In this document: positions 24,297 through 34,400 of the stretch, one piece after another
Position numbering within the stretch: position 1 is the first letter of the stretch
How the letters are laid out: each line of letters opens with the position of its first letter
Source: Candidatus Thiosymbion oneisti
GTDB taxonomy: Bacteria; Pseudomonadota; Gammaproteobacteria; Chromatiales; Chromatiaceae
Direction of reading: 5' to 3'
DNA: 36,605 bases
Assembly: GCF_900092655.1 (NCBI RefSeq)
Contig: NZ_FLUY01000704.1
Coordinates: 1-36,605 of the forward strand
The notes under the pieces: generated by a model
Database searches by the model: none
What the model was told of the DNA's origin: nothing
Seen by the model: the letters and a program-made list of their open reading frames with translations, nothing else
Made by a program: the position numbers and the translations under genes

Positions 24297-25061
24297 GTGT
24301 GTACCCTGGTGATCCTGCGGCGACCCGGCCACCACTGGCCCCTGCTGCTGGCCGCGAACCGCGACGAAGTACGCCATCGCCCCGCGGAGCCCCCGGCGCG
24401 CCATTGGCCGGACCGACCCGCGGTCGTGGCCGGTCTCGACCACACGGGAGGCGGGAGCTGGTTGGGCATGAATGACCAGGCAGTGGTGGCAGCGGTCATG
24501 GACCGGACCGGTTCCCTGGGTCCGGCTCCCGGAAAACGCAGCCGCGGTGAGCTGGTCCTGGAGGTTCTGGACCACGCCGAGGCCAAATCGGCAGCCGGCG
24601 CCCTGGCCGATCTCGACCCGGCCGCCTACCGGCCCTTCAACCTCCTGGTAGCCGACACCCAAGACGCCTATTGGCTGCGCCATGGAGGCGATGGAGAGAT
24701 TCGGGTCCATCCGATCCCCCCTGGACTGCACATGCTCAGCGATACCGAGCTGGACGACAGCGGCCACCCGCGCATCCGCAGCTATTTGCAGCGTTTTCGG
24801 AGCGCCGAGATACCTGACCCCCGGCACGGCCGCTGGCAGGCCTGGAAGGACCTGCTGGCGAGTCGGACCTACCCGGCGGAGGCAGGCCCCACCGCCGCCA
24901 TGAATCTGGAAGAACGTCCCAACGGTTTCGGCACCCTCTCCAGCGCCCTCATCGCCGTGCCGGCCTATCCGAGATTCGCATCGCCACCACGCTGGCTTCA
25001 CGCTGAGGGGCCCCCGGATCGCTTTCCTTTCGAGCCCGTTGATCTAGGGCGGGCCGGGTAG
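24297..25061 (+). CDS. NRDE (TANGO2-like) family protein
   Basis: A 254-residue protein starting at GTG with Cys as second residue (MCTLVILRRP), the expected exposed nucleophile of an Ntn-type fold. The family signature AANRDEVRHRPAEPPARHWP follows (residues 18-37), then GGGSWLGMN, AYRPFNLLVADT, GLHMLSDTELDD and a C-terminal LSSALIAVP. Members occur in bacteria and eukaryotes, with proposed roles in haem or lipid handling; the activity is not established. The GTG at 24297 is the only start that gives Met-Cys. The 147 bases upstream carry no recognisable promoter. Confidence 0.88.
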   Translation: MCTLVILRRPGHHWPLLLAANRDEVRHRPAEPPARHWPDRPAVVAGLDHTGGGSWLGMNDQAVVAAVMDRTGSLGPAPGKRSRGELVLEVLDHAEAKSAAGALADLDPAAYRPFNLLVADTQDAYWLRHGGDGEIRVHPIPPGLHMLSDTELDDSGHPRIRSYLQRFRSAEIPDPRHGRWQAWKDLLASRTYPAEAGPTAAMNLEERPNGFGTLSSALIAVPAYPRFASPPRWLHAEGPPDRFPFEPVDLGRAG

Positions 25062-25178
25062 GTCGGGTTAGCCGCAGAGACGCGGCCTAGCCCGACGCAG
25101 AGGTGGCGGATCATGCCCTGGGCAGGATCTATCCGATGCACCGGATCGAAATCGGGATCGCAACCGGAATCTCGACTT

Positions 25179-25223
25179 CGATCCCGATCCCGATCCCGAT
25201 TCCGATCCCGATTCCGATTCCGG
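25179..25223. repeat. degenerate hexanucleotide tandem repeat
   Basis: About seven units of CGATCC or CGATTC follow each other without interruption. Similar words lie just upstream with less order. It is intergenic, so unit-number change would not alter a protein. Confidence 0.75.
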
Positions 25224-25286
25224 GCATGCTGCATCCCAATCGACCTGGCTACCCGGCTGATGCGGTTTGCTGAGTGCCAACAGGCT

Positions 25287-25346
25287 CGTAGGGTGGGCTG
25301 TGCCCACCAGCCAGGCAGGATGTTGGTGGGCACAGCCCACCCTACG
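25287..25346. repeat. perfect 22-bp inverted repeat, GTAGGGTGGG type
   Basis: The arm at 25287-25308 begins CGTAGGGTGGGCTGTGCCCA and ends CC. Its exact reverse complement lies at 25325-25346. Each arm is itself nearly palindromic (GGTGGGCTGTGCCCACC). Relatives lie at 30811-30880. This is a REP pair (BIME-like). Confidence 0.8.
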
Positions 25347-25402
25347 ACGACCGGCTACGGATCATCCCCACGGAATTGCGGGAACCAGGGAAATTCCAGC
25401 AT

Positions 25403-28400
25403 TCACTCCTTGACGGTGTCTCCCCATTCGACTTTTCGCCCAATAGTGGTCTGGATGGCGTCGATCTGGGTGCCCTTGAAGAGCTCGAACAACCGCTCCG
25501 CCTCGAAGCGGGGTTTCGGGTCGAGGTTCGAGTCGGCGAGGTCATCGAGGCCGGGGAAAGTCATAGTGTAATCGGTCCGTCCGGGGGTACGGCAGAGCAT
25601 GATGTGTTGCTTGAAGTCGCGCCAGAATTCGGAGCCGTCGATGTTTTTTTCCACCTGCTCACGGAATGCCGAATTCCCGTATTCCAAGGCGCGGTCCTCC
25701 ATCAGCCGCAGTTGCACCGACAGCCGGAAATGCTCCGAGGCGGCGGCGATGGAAATCCAATCGGCGGCCAGCATCAGCTCGGTGCGGTCGACCATGAAAT
25801 CCTCGAAGAAGGCGCCTTGGATGGCGAAGATCTCCTGCAGGCGTTCCTCACTCGGCTCGCCCGAGAGGATGAGGAGCAAGTCGTCCCAGCCGTCGGTCAG
25901 GAAGAGGCAGTCATTGGCATGTAATAACCCACCGATCTGCTCGATCTGCAACCGACGGTCCGGCAAATCTTTATGTCCATTGTAGGAATCATTCCTTTTG
26001 TCCCGCGCTCGCAGCAGGCGGCAGAGGGCATCGACACGGGCGTAGCGTTGGGTCAGGGTAACCGAGAGGATCGCCAGTACAGGTATCCGTTCGTCGTCCG
26101 GAAAGGGATCAGTGCGATCCAACCGCACAGGGACTGCTTGCTCGCGACGCACGAAGAAGGCCGGAAACTCCTCGTCCTCCCATTTTGGTTCCGGCGGAGC
26201 ACAGTCGGGCTGGGGGAACTGGGGAAGTGTGCAGCGGTACATGGGACGGGTTTTGATCCAGGTCACTAGGTCGTAACGTCCTAAGACCCCCTCGTAATAG
26301 CGCTTTCCGTGCTGCCCGGATGTCTCTTCCTCCTGCGGTGGTCGGCAGACGGTACGTTCCCCAGCCCAGTGGTAATCTTTTTTCGCGAAGCGGTCCAGCC
26401 AATAGGTCAGGCGATCCGGATCTTCTCCACCCGGCTTTTTTTCCTTGGTGGGATAGCTGCCGGCGATTGCAATGCGGCCAATGAGATAATAATCGGGCAC
26501 ATGGAGGTCATTGCCAGGCCGGAACGCTTCGATCAGACGCCGTATCCGCTTGTCCGCATCCCCTTTATCCGCCAGACGAGTACCCTCCAGGTACCCCATG
26601 AGGGGGTAGACAGGGTTGCCGGGCTTTAGCTTACAATCCCTGAGAATCTCGATCAGCCGGTCCAGCTTTCTGCGGAGCAATTTGTCCAGGGTGCGCAGGC
26701 GCTCTTCATATCGTTGGGAAGAGGAGTCGGGATTAATTGTGCGCTCGGAATAGAATTTCAGTCCACGGTGTCTAAACCAAGCATAGAGATCGCGCCAGGT
26801 GAGTGCCGTGTATCGCTCAGCAATTCCCGGCGCTTCTTTGTTGAACTCAATGCGCTTTTCTTCTTTGCGCATGGCGCTGGGAGGAAATCTACCGAACAGG
26901 TCGTCTTCGAGTTCTCCGATGTACTCTTTCAGCCAATCCTGATCACGCGGCTTTTCATCCTGCTGGTAGCCAAGCCATTTTTGCAGCTTGTCTTGTAGTG
27001 CGGAATCCAACTCCGACCAGCGCGGCTTGTCCTCGAATAGATACTCCAGTTGGTGTACAACGATGAGCAAGTAGTGAAAGGCAGACTGACTCTGATCGTA
27101 ATGGAGCTCGAGGGCGAGCTGGTAGAACTCCCGACCCAGGGCGGCGTGGCACTGTAGATTCGCGATCCAGTTGCGGCCCTGTTCGCGTGGTCCGCCTTGA
27201 TCATCGAAAAAATCGATCGCTCGGGCCAGCATACACTGCCAGGCGATGTCATAGATGTGCCGGAAGATAGTCGGTTTGGTTCCTTCGGTTTCGTTGCCAT
27301 CGAAGTAATGGTCAACGAACCACTGCTTGGTCTCTTTTTCTTCCATTCCTTCGCAAGGGTATCCTGGTTGGCGCTTCTGCTCGACCAAGCGATCATAAAG
27401 ATGCCCTTGCACGGATTTAGGCAGGCGCCGCGAGAAGCGGGGGAAACACCAAGGTGCCCGGCTTACCCCTTGATCCTGGCTGTTGGATTTCTCGTCGGAT
27501 GCCTCGTCACTTATGTCATCCTCGGAGCGCATCTGGCGCCAATGGCGGAAATCCGCGGCCGCATCGGAATGTCGGGCCAATTCACACAGACGTCGACCCA
27601 GGGAACGCCAGTAGTGCAGTTGGGAGCGGTTGGGTCCATGTAGGCGATCCAGGAAATCGAGCATGGCCTCCGTCAAGTCGAGCACGCCTTTCTCTAATAG
27701 GGTATCCAAGGGGGGAGACGGATCCAGGTGGTGGATTGCATTGAGCCAGGTTGCGGTGACCCGTAGCCGCAGATACCAATCACGCTCCCGGTCCAGGAAA
27801 CCCCCGTGGCGCTCCAGATGGTAGGTGAGCTCCAGGTCGTAACATCCATCCGGGCGGTCGAAGAAGATCTCCAGGCCGGTGCCGGCGCCGGTAATCTCCT
27901 CGAACAGCGCTAATAAATAGCCGTGACCCTCCACGGTGGCGGCCAGCAGATCGCAGGCGAGCTCGCGGATCAGAGAATGGCGAAAATGCGAGGACAGGCG
28001 TCTTTTATCCTCGTGCTTGTCGAAGCTGCGCAGGCAGTGGTCGAACAGCCGCAGTAGGCGCCCGAAGGGGTCCTGACAGGCGATCAGCATGTCCTCGTCG
28101 CCATTTCTGTAGCGGCGATTCACGGCCTCATGGGCCACTTCATGGGCGAGCACACTCTGCAAATCCGGCCGTTCCGGCATCCAGTAGGAGGAGTTGATGA
28201 ATGAGGTGTGCCGTGCGTCCTCGTGCTCGGCCGAGGTTTGGTGGAGATGGGTAAAGGAGCGGGAGGTAAAATCGTGATTCCAACGGTGCATCATCGGTCC
28301 CCGGCTGGCAGGGAGAGGGGCGGCTATACGCTGGGAGTCCAGCAGCATGGTGATCGACCGTCCCATGTCACGGCAGCGGTCCGTCAGGAAGCCGGTGTAG

Positions 28401-29140
28401 ATCCCTTGCTCCCGGCGTCTGGTCAGGCTGGGCCTGGGGTGGTCCTGAAACCCCATATCCAGATCGCGCTCGAACTGTGCCTGCAGATCCCGCAGGCGCT
28501 GAACATAGTCGTAGATCTTGCGTGTCACCCCGGCGCGCAGGACCATGAACCGGGCCAGACGTTGGGTCCCGCCCTGCTCCTTCGGATAGGGATCGGAATC
28601 AATGACCCGAAAGGCCCATAGGGCCCACCAGCAGAGGGTCAGGCGATCCGCCACCAGATCGGCCTTGATGTCTTGCAGGGTCCTCAGGATCAGATAGTGG
28701 CGCTTTTGATCCAGACTCCAGTGGCCTTGGTTCCAAAATTCCCGGATCTTGGCTTGGAGCTTTCGCGTTGGGTCGTGCTTATCCTCTGATGCTTCATCTG
28801 ATGCTTCATCGTCGGCGACAAGGCCCGGTATGGGATAAGGCACGACCCATTTCGAGGCGAGTTCCTTGGCGGAGAAATCCGGTCGGCACAACTCCTGATA
28901 CCAATCAACGCCTTCGGTCTCTTCTTTCGACCTGCCCCAGATGTATTTCTCTTCCCGGCGCAGGAAACGGTACAGAACGGGCGCGTGCAGGTGATGAATC
29001 AGATTGACCTGGGTGTGACGGTACTCGACCAACAGGGTATCAATACGTTCGAAGGTATCGACCCAGGCCACAAGGCCCAGTATCTGGCGCGGATCGGTCT
29101 TTTCTGGAATGTTGCCCGTCTCTTCGGCTTTCGTCATCAT
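25403..29140 (-). CDS. large HExxH zinc metalloprotease-like protein of unknown family
   Basis: A ~1,245-residue protein with no signal peptide or TM helix, so probably cytoplasmic. The motif SVLAHEVAHEAVNRRY gives HEVAH at about 333-337, after 330 residues that are mostly helical. A candidate third ligand lies about 56 residues later in RELACDLLAATVEGHG, a spacing and context like M48-type gluzincins (E..AD). The middle is helical and unrecognised. The last ~250 residues carry strands typical of paired ferredoxin-like lobes (GRYDLVTWI, PVLAILSVTLTQRYA, DCLFLTDGWDDLLLILSG, then EIFAIQGAFFEDFMVDRTELML). Two SDEASDE acidic spots, at about 113 and in the middle, look like linkers. ATG codons at 29140 and 29137 both follow AGGAG. 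It is the third gene of a set with the five-TM and coiled-coil genes upstream. I do not recognise the full-length family. Confidence 0.7.
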   Translation of the reverse strand: MMTKAEETGNIPEKTDPRQILGLVAWVDTFERIDTLLVEYRHTQVNLIHHLHAPVLYRFLRREEKYIWGRSKEETEGVDWYQELCRPDFSAKELASKWVVPYPIPGLVADDEASDEASEDKHDPTRKLQAKIREFWNQGHWSLDQKRHYLILRTLQDIKADLVADRLTLCWWALWAFRVIDSDPYPKEQGGTQRLARFMVLRAGVTRKIYDYVQRLRDLQAQFERDLDMGFQDHPRPSLTRRREQGIYTGFLTDRCRDMGRSITMLLDSQRIAAPLPASRGPMMHRWNHDFTSRSFTHLHQTSAEHEDARHTSFINSSYWMPERPDLQSVLAHEVAHEAVNRRYRNGDEDMLIACQDPFGRLLRLFDHCLRSFDKHEDKRRLSSHFRHSLIRELACDLLAATVEGHGYLLALFEEITGAGTGLEIFFDRPDGCYDLELTYHLERHGGFLDRERDWYLRLRVTATWLNAIHHLDPSPPLDTLLEKGVLDLTEAMLDFLDRLHGPNRSQLHYWRSLGRRLCELARHSDAAADFRHWRQMRSEDDISDEASDEKSNSQDQGVSRAPWCFPRFSRRLPKSVQGHLYDRLVEQKRQPGYPCEGMEEKETKQWFVDHYFDGNETEGTKPTIFRHIYDIAWQCMLARAIDFFDDQGGPREQGRNWIANLQCHAALGREFYQLALELHYDQSQSAFHYLLIVVHQLEYLFEDKPRWSELDSALQDKLQKWLGYQQDEKPRDQDWLKEYIGELEDDLFGRFPPSAMRKEEKRIEFNKEAPGIAERYTALTWRDLYAWFRHRGLKFYSERTINPDSSSQRYEERLRTLDKLLRRKLDRLIEILRDCKLKPGNPVYPLMGYLEGTRLADKGDADKRIRRLIEAFRPGNDLHVPDYYLIGRIAIAGSYPTKEKKPGGEDPDRLTYWLDRFAKKDYHWAGERTVCRPPQEEETSGQHGKRYYEGVLGRYDLVTWIKTRPMYRCTLPQFPQPDCAPPEPKWEDEEFPAFFVRREQAVPVRLDRTDPFPDDERIPVLAILSVTLTQRYARVDALCRLLRARDKRNDSYNGHKDLPDRRLQIEQIGGLLHANDCLFLTDGWDDLLLILSGEPSEERLQEIFAIQGAFFEDFMVDRTELMLAADWISIAAASEHFRLSVQLRLMEDRALEYGNSAFREQVEKNIDGSEFWRDFKQHIMLCRTPGRTDYTMTFPGLDDLADSNLDPKPRFEAERLFELFKGTQIDAIQTTIGRKVEWGDTVKE

Positions 29141-29212
29141 TCCGCTCCTAGGCGATCGGCTTCGAAATTCGGCTCGCGACTGAGAGGCTGCATAAGAGCT
29201 GACCCATTGATT

Positions 29213-29238
29213 GTCATTTCGAGCGAGGCGAGAAATCT
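29213..29238 (+). repeat. TCATTTCGAGC-type dispersed repeat
   Basis: GTCATTTCGAGCGAGGCGAG followed by AAATCT is a near-palindromic word found between genes in many bacterial genomes (from memory). It lies in the 210-bp gap between the five-TM gene and the metalloprotease gene, which therefore may carry an inserted repeat or its own promoter. Confidence 0.5.
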
Positions 29239-29350
29239 TACGCCCAAACAACCTTCCGTGGCTGAGTTTCAGGTCTGGGCGCATGCGGATGCTACGTCCG
29301 TCAAAACTCTGGACGGTGGTAGCAGGTACGCCGCCTAAGACCTTAGCTAG

Positions 29351-30367
29351 CTACAGCACTCCAAACAAGGGAATGGCGAAAGTGAGATTTATGCCGGCGA
29401 CGGCAACTACCAGAGGTACCGACAGCTGGGGCAGGGTTTGCAGGAGATAGGTATTCTCAAGAGCATGGGTGAGATAAGGTAAGCGCGACAGATATTTCAG
29501 AGACACGCGACACTCCCGCTCAAAGGCACAGACGGCATGCCATAGAAAACCCGCGGCAAACACGGTCCATACCAAGATTAGGAGAACTGCCTCTTTCGCT
29601 TGAAACAAAAAGGCCAGTATGACCAAAACGAGCACGACCAGCTGACCCGCGACCACGGGGCCGCAACGGGTAGTGAGCCAGCGCCGAAAGCCCCGGTCGC
29701 ACCAGATGTCAGCTAGGGACGGTTTAACCAGGGATGGTTTGGAGGCAAAATAGTCCTTCAAGGCTGCGCGTTCCAGAGCCGCTTGGACGCTCCCGTCGTT
29801 CGCTGCGGACCGGTATCCTCTGCCGTAGGGTAGACAGGTGCCGAGTCGGCGTCCTAGACGTCGTAGGCCATGTTTGCCATGGGACAGCAAGGCTCGAAAG
29901 AGGCTGCACTCGCCGGATCTCGCAACCAACTCAGGTGCCCCACCGTAGAGTGCATCCATCTGTGGCGGCCAAGTGCCCCACAGATCGGAGAGTACCTCGC
30001 GGCGTAGCACGTAGAAGACGAGAAAGGGATAGAGCCAGACCATCCAGACAAAGACCACGAGCGATATCCCGAGGGAGTACCACAGGCTAGGTGAGTTGGA
30101 GCCCGAGTTAGGCGAGTTGGAGCCCAGGGAAAAAATCACGGAGAACACGAAAAACAGGGCGAATCCGAGAAACCACCAGCGCAGCCCGTTCGGCCACAGA
30201 TAGATGGCATCCGATCTCCCTACGTCTGCTCCACCCGTGCCCCCATCCCGCCACAACACAAAAGGTGTGGGCCAGGAGTAGTACCAACTTGGATGGCGCA
30301 ACCGCGACCGCCAGCGCCAAACAAACACCGACGACCGCCGGCGCAACGCGCGCAAACGCTCTTTCAT
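29351..30367 (-). CDS. five-TM membrane protein of the metalloprotease locus
   Basis: A 338-residue protein. After an Arg/Trp-rich N-terminus (RALRRRSSVFVWRWRSRLRH) come TM segments at about 63-82 and 96-120, a soluble loop of about 115 residues with many Gly and Arg, and TM segments at about 237-256, 259-281 and 314-337. The loop includes DALYGGAPELVARSGECSLFRALLSHGKHGLRRLG. The second segment is preceded by a short repeat of SNSPNSG. I recognise no family. The ATG at 30367 is preferred, 28 bases after the stop of the coiled-coil gene; an ATG at 30442 would overlap that gene. The gene lies between the coiled-coil gene and the metalloprotease gene on the same strand. It may anchor the protease complex or be its substrate or effector; that is inference. 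Confidence 0.65.
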   Translation of the reverse strand: MKERLRALRRRSSVFVWRWRSRLRHPSWYYSWPTPFVLWRDGGTGGADVGRSDAIYLWPNGLRWWFLGFALFFVFSVIFSLGSNSPNSGSNSPSLWYSLGISLVVFVWMVWLYPFLVFYVLRREVLSDLWGTWPPQMDALYGGAPELVARSGECSLFRALLSHGKHGLRRLGRRLGTCLPYGRGYRSAANDGSVQAALERAALKDYFASKPSLVKPSLADIWCDRGFRRWLTTRCGPVVAGQLVVLVLVILAFLFQAKEAVLLILVWTVFAAGFLWHAVCAFERECRVSLKYLSRLPYLTHALENTYLLQTLPQLSVPLVVAVAGINLTFAIPLFGVL

Positions 30368-30395
30368 TCGGAGCAGGTTCAAGTAAGGATAGGAC

Positions 30396-30668
30396 TTATC
30401 GGCGGAAAGGGTGCTCCCGCTCCCAACGCCACTCCGGATCAATCAGCCCGGTGCCGGTGGGGACATACCGCGGCGGCTCCGATCCTCGGTCCCCTCCACC
30501 CAAGACCATGAACCCCTGTATCTGATTCTTCAGCATTTCCATCTGGTCCCGGTCACGGGAAGCCCGCTCGCGAATCCCCTTGACATCCGTTTGCAAACTC
30601 TCGATGTTGGATTCGATACGGCCTACTGCGTCTGCCAACTGCTGGATAGTTTCGTTAAGACGCATCAT
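30396..30668 (-). CDS. small coiled-coil protein of the metalloprotease locus
   Basis: A 90-residue (89 from the second ATG) protein. Residues 3-53 form a heptad-patterned helix (LNETIQQLADAVGRIESNIESLQTDVKGIRERASRDRDQMEMLKNQI) and the rest is a Gly/Pro-rich tail (GGGDRGSEPPRYVP, ending EREHPFRR). It reads like a small oligomerising or tethering protein. AGGAG precedes the tandem ATG codons (30668 and 30665). The five-TM gene follows. No family is recognised. Confidence 0.65.
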   Translation of the reverse strand: MMRLNETIQQLADAVGRIESNIESLQTDVKGIRERASRDRDQMEMLKNQIQGFMVLGGGDRGSEPPRYVPTGTGLIDPEWRWEREHPFRR

Positions 30669-30810
30669 TTCACTCCTCTTTATTCGGGAAAGTAGACAGC
30701 GGCTCCTTAGCCGCTAACCACGGGTCAGGGGATGCAGAGCAGTATGCCGGATGAGCATAGGAAACGCGCCGGTGACAACAGACGGGGGATAAGCACAGAT
30801 CCCCGCGTAA

Positions 30811-30880
30811 CCGTAGCCCACCGGGAGGGTGCGGTAGTGGTGGGCACAGCTCAAGTTGGTGGGCGTAGCCCACCCTACGG
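30811..30880. repeat. GTAGGGTGGG-type repeat, degenerate
   Basis: CCGTAGCCCACCGGGAGGGT, then GGTGGGCACAGCTC and GGTGGGCGTAGCCCACCCTA, repeat the arms of the perfect inverted pair at 25287-25346 with several changes. The two copies bracket the metalloprotease locus. Confidence 0.65.
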
Positions 30881-31283
30881 GTCCTGCTCGACGTGCCGCA
30901 ATTTGGGTTAGGTGGGAAAGGGCCACGATTGGGACCTGAGAAGGATAAATGCCAACAGCCCCCTTGGCATCAGACCCATTCCGGGTTTTGCGGAACCGGC
31001 GCTGCTCCCTTGGGACTCTCTGCCAACCAAGGTTTTACCGAATCAACACCCACGGCAGCTATGCTGCATTTCATCTGGCCCTATATGCCATTTTTCAAAA
31101 CCTGTCTGGCAAAAAAGGTAAACCCTTGTCTATAAAGCTGTACCCAATCTGCTCGGAACAGAGATTTGGCATATAAATCAATGCATTACGTTTTTTCCAG
31201 ACAGGTTCTCAGTCTTATCAACGACTTGTCTGACGAAAAATCGCAACAAATATAATTACACCATAAGAATACAGCCATAACAA

Positions 31284-31350
31284 GGTTGCGTTAAGACGCC
31301 GGCACTGACTTAGCAGACGATCAGTGCGCCTTTGGGCGTCGAACGCAACC
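31284..31350. repeat. 67-bp inverted element, GGTTGCGTTAAGACGC type, copy 1
   Basis: GGTTGCGTTAAGACGCC at the left pairs with GGCGTCGAACGCAACC at the right. A second copy lies at 36098-36165, so the two copies bracket the RND pump and CDGSH genes. Outside both right ends is CGTC. Confidence 0.7.
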
Positions 31351-31411
31351 CGTCAAACCCTGTCCCGACGTAGGAGGGATCTTTCTTGTCCCGACGCAGG
31401 AAGGATCTTTA

Positions 31412-34400
31412 TCATTCAGGATTGCTCAACCCAGGCTGTGGCTTGTTATTCGCTTTGAACAAAATGGCGTACAGGGTAGGGACCACGATCAAGATGAGTA
31501 GGGTCGCGAAGCCCAGGCCGACCATCATGGTGATCGCCATGTTGACAAAGAAGACATCGGGCAGGAGGGGGATTAGGCCCAGGATGGTGGTGCCGGCGGC
31601 CAGGATCACGGGGCGCATGCGGCTTACGCCCGAGTCCAGAATGGCCGCGTGGGGGGCCTTGCCGGCAGCGATTTGCTGGTCGATCTCCTCGATGAGTACG
31701 ATGGCGTTCTTGATCAGCAGACCGATCAGGGATAAAGCGCCAAGCAGGGACATGAAGTCGAAGGAGGCGTCGAGGCCGAGGAGGCCGGCGGTGATGCCGA
31801 TGACCGCCAGGGGTACGGTGAGCCAGATGATCAGGGGTTGGCGCAGCTTGCCGAACAGCAGGATACTGACCAGGATCATGGCTATGAAGGAGGGGGGCAG
31901 GACGCCGAACAGGGAGCCCTGGGCGTTGGTCTGATCCTCGTATTCGCCGCCCCAGGTCAGGCTATAGCCGGGGGGCAGCTCGATGGCCTCGATCTGCGGG
32001 CGCAGGCGTGCGAACAAGGGAGCGGCCAGCGGGCCCCTGGGATTGGCGGAGGCGATGATGGTCTGCATCCGGTCCCGTCCACCGATGACCTGGTTCTCCC
32101 ACTGGATCTCGAAACCGCTCACCACCTGGGCGACCGGGATGGCGCGCTCCAGCACCGGACTCCAGACCTGAATGTCCTGGATGTTGGTGACATCGGCCCG
32201 CTCCTCGGCCATGGCCCGGGCCAGGATGGGCAACATGCGCTCGCCGTCGCGGTACAGACCAACCCGGGTACCGTCAAAGGCGTACTGGAGGGCGTTGGCC
32301 AGATCCACGCGAGTGATACCGAGCTGACGCCCCACCTGCTCGTTGAACAGGGGACGTAGCACCTTGACCGGTTCGCGCCAGTCGTCGCGGACCTCCTTGG
32401 AGCCGGGGTCGGCGCGCATCAGGGCCTTGGCCTGTTCCGAGAGCGTGCGTAACACCTCCGGATCAGGGCCGTGGAAGCGGGCCTCGATCTTGCTGTCGCG
32501 ACCGGGGCCGATCAACATGCGCTTGAGAATGGGGTCGGTCCAGTAGAGCTCCTCGCGCAGGAATGCTTCGACCTGTTCCCATACCTGGTCGATTTGCTCC
32601 CGAGTCTCGGTCTGGACGATGATCTGGGCGTAGGCCGAGGTGGTATCCTTGGTATCGTAGACCAGGGTAAAGCGCTGATGGGGTCCGCCGATGGCCGAGC
32701 TGGTCTGGGTCACGCCCTCAAGCCCGCGCAGATACTCGGACACCCGCAGGGTATCCTCACGCGTCTTGCGGATATCCGTGCCCTCCGGCTCCCAGACGTC
32801 GACGAAAAACAGGGGGGTGTTCGAGTTGGGGAAGAAGGCCTGTTTGACGAAACCGAAGCCCCACAGGGAGAGTACGAACAGTCCCCCGACCGTCACCACC
32901 GTCACCCAGCGGAAGCGCAGGGCCGTACTCGCCAAGCCACGATAGATGCGGAAAGGGGCGGCGGCATAGGCATCCGTCTCCTGACCGGCGGCCTTGCCGG
33001 GCTTGAGCAGCAGGGCGCACAACAGGGGTGTGGTGCTGATGCCCGTAATCCAGGACAGGGTCAGAGAGATCAAGATGACATAGAAGAGGGAGTTGGCGAA
33101 CTCCCCGGTGGCATCCTGGGAGAAGCCGATACCGGCAAAGGCCAGGATCCCGATGACGGTGCCCCCCAAGAGGGCCCAGATGGTCTTGCTGACGGTCTCG
33201 CTGGCCGCCCGCACCGGGTCCATGCCGGCATTGATGCGGATCAGCATGCCCTCGGCGACCACAATGGCGTTGTCCACCAGCATCCCCAGGGCAATGATCA
33301 GGGCGCCCAGGGAGATGCGTTGCAGCTCGATGCCGTAGATAGCCATGATGAACAGGGTGCCGGCGACGGTAATCAGGAGCACGGCGCCGATGATCATCCC
33401 AACCCGCAGGCCCATGAACAGCAGCAGCACAACGAGTACGATAAGCACCGCCTGGGCTACACTGACCACAAAGCCGTTGACCGATTTATCCACTTCCTGG
33501 GGCTGGTCGTAGATGGCTTCGAGCTGCATGCCGACCGGGATGTTTGCCTCGAGCCCCGCGAGCCTGCGGCCAATGGCCTCGCCCACTTCCACCACGTTTT
33601 TGCCCGCCTGCATGGAGATCCCGATGGTGAGCGCCGGCTTTCCCTTGTGGTAGTAATACTTGGTCGGGACGTCGACGTAAGCGCGGTGAATTTCGGCGAT
33701 GTCGCCCAACCGCACCAGCCGTTTGTCCGCCGAGCTCACGAGCACGTCGCCGATGGACTGTACCGAGACCGATTCCCCGGTGGGCCAAATGCGCAGGTAT
33801 TCGTCCCCGACGTCTACATTGCCGGCATCGGCGGCGATATTTTGGGACTGGAGCACGTTGCGGATACCCGCCAACGAGATCCCCAACTCGCCGAGCCGGG
33901 CGCGGGAGAGTTCCAGATAGGCGACCTCCTGCTGTTTGCCGTCGATGACGATCTTGCGCACGCCGGGCACCAGCACCAACTCTTTCTTCAGGTAGTCGGC
34001 GGTGTCCCACAGGTCGCGCCAGCTGTAGCCCTCGCCGCTCAGGGCGAGATAAACGCCGTACACGTCGGCGAAACTGTCCACCACCACGGGGGGCTGGGCA
34101 CCCGGCGGCAGTTTGTGCAGCATATCGGCGATCTTGCGCCGCAGCTCGTCGTAGATGCCGGGAAAATCCTTGCCCCGATACTTGTCCTTGAACTCGATGG
34201 TGACGTCGGACAGGCCGGGACGGGAAATGGATTTCTTGATCCATTTCACCTGCTCCATGAGCTGAATGGCCTCTTCCACGTGATAGGTCACCTCGTCCTG
34301 CACCTGCCGGGCCGATGCCCCCGGATACAGGGTGATGACCTTGGCCAGCTTGACGGTAAAGGCGGGATCTTCAAGCCTGCCCATGCCCTGAAAGCCCCAG

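Larger units (their letters stand above)
25062..25402. other. repeat-bearing intergenic region between convergent genes
   Basis: No gene is supported here. The region contains a hexanucleotide tract (25179-25223) and a perfect 22-bp inverted repeat (25287-25346). It lies between the 3' ends of the NRDE gene and the metalloprotease gene, where a bidirectional terminator would be useful. Confidence 0.6.
30669..31411. other. gene-free region with several repeats
   Basis: These 743 bases separate the three-gene metalloprotease locus from the RND pump. Short frames here lack protein-like sequence. It holds a GTAGGGTGGG-type repeat (30811-30880), an AT-rich stretch (31120-31280), a 67-bp inverted element (31284-31350) and a 26-bp tandem duplication of TGTCCCGACGTAGGAGGGAT-like sequence (31361-31410). 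The promoter of the metalloprotease locus should lie at its left edge; I cannot point to one with confidence. Confidence 0.55.

Noticed and set aside
24171-25001. A 276-codon minus-strand frame over the NRDE gene.
   Set aside because: The plus frame has the NRDE signature and Met-Cys start; the minus frame has no recognisable sequence.
25179-25223. A possible CRISPR-like array.
   Set aside because: Units are only six bases long and contiguous, with no spacers; it is a simple tandem repeat.
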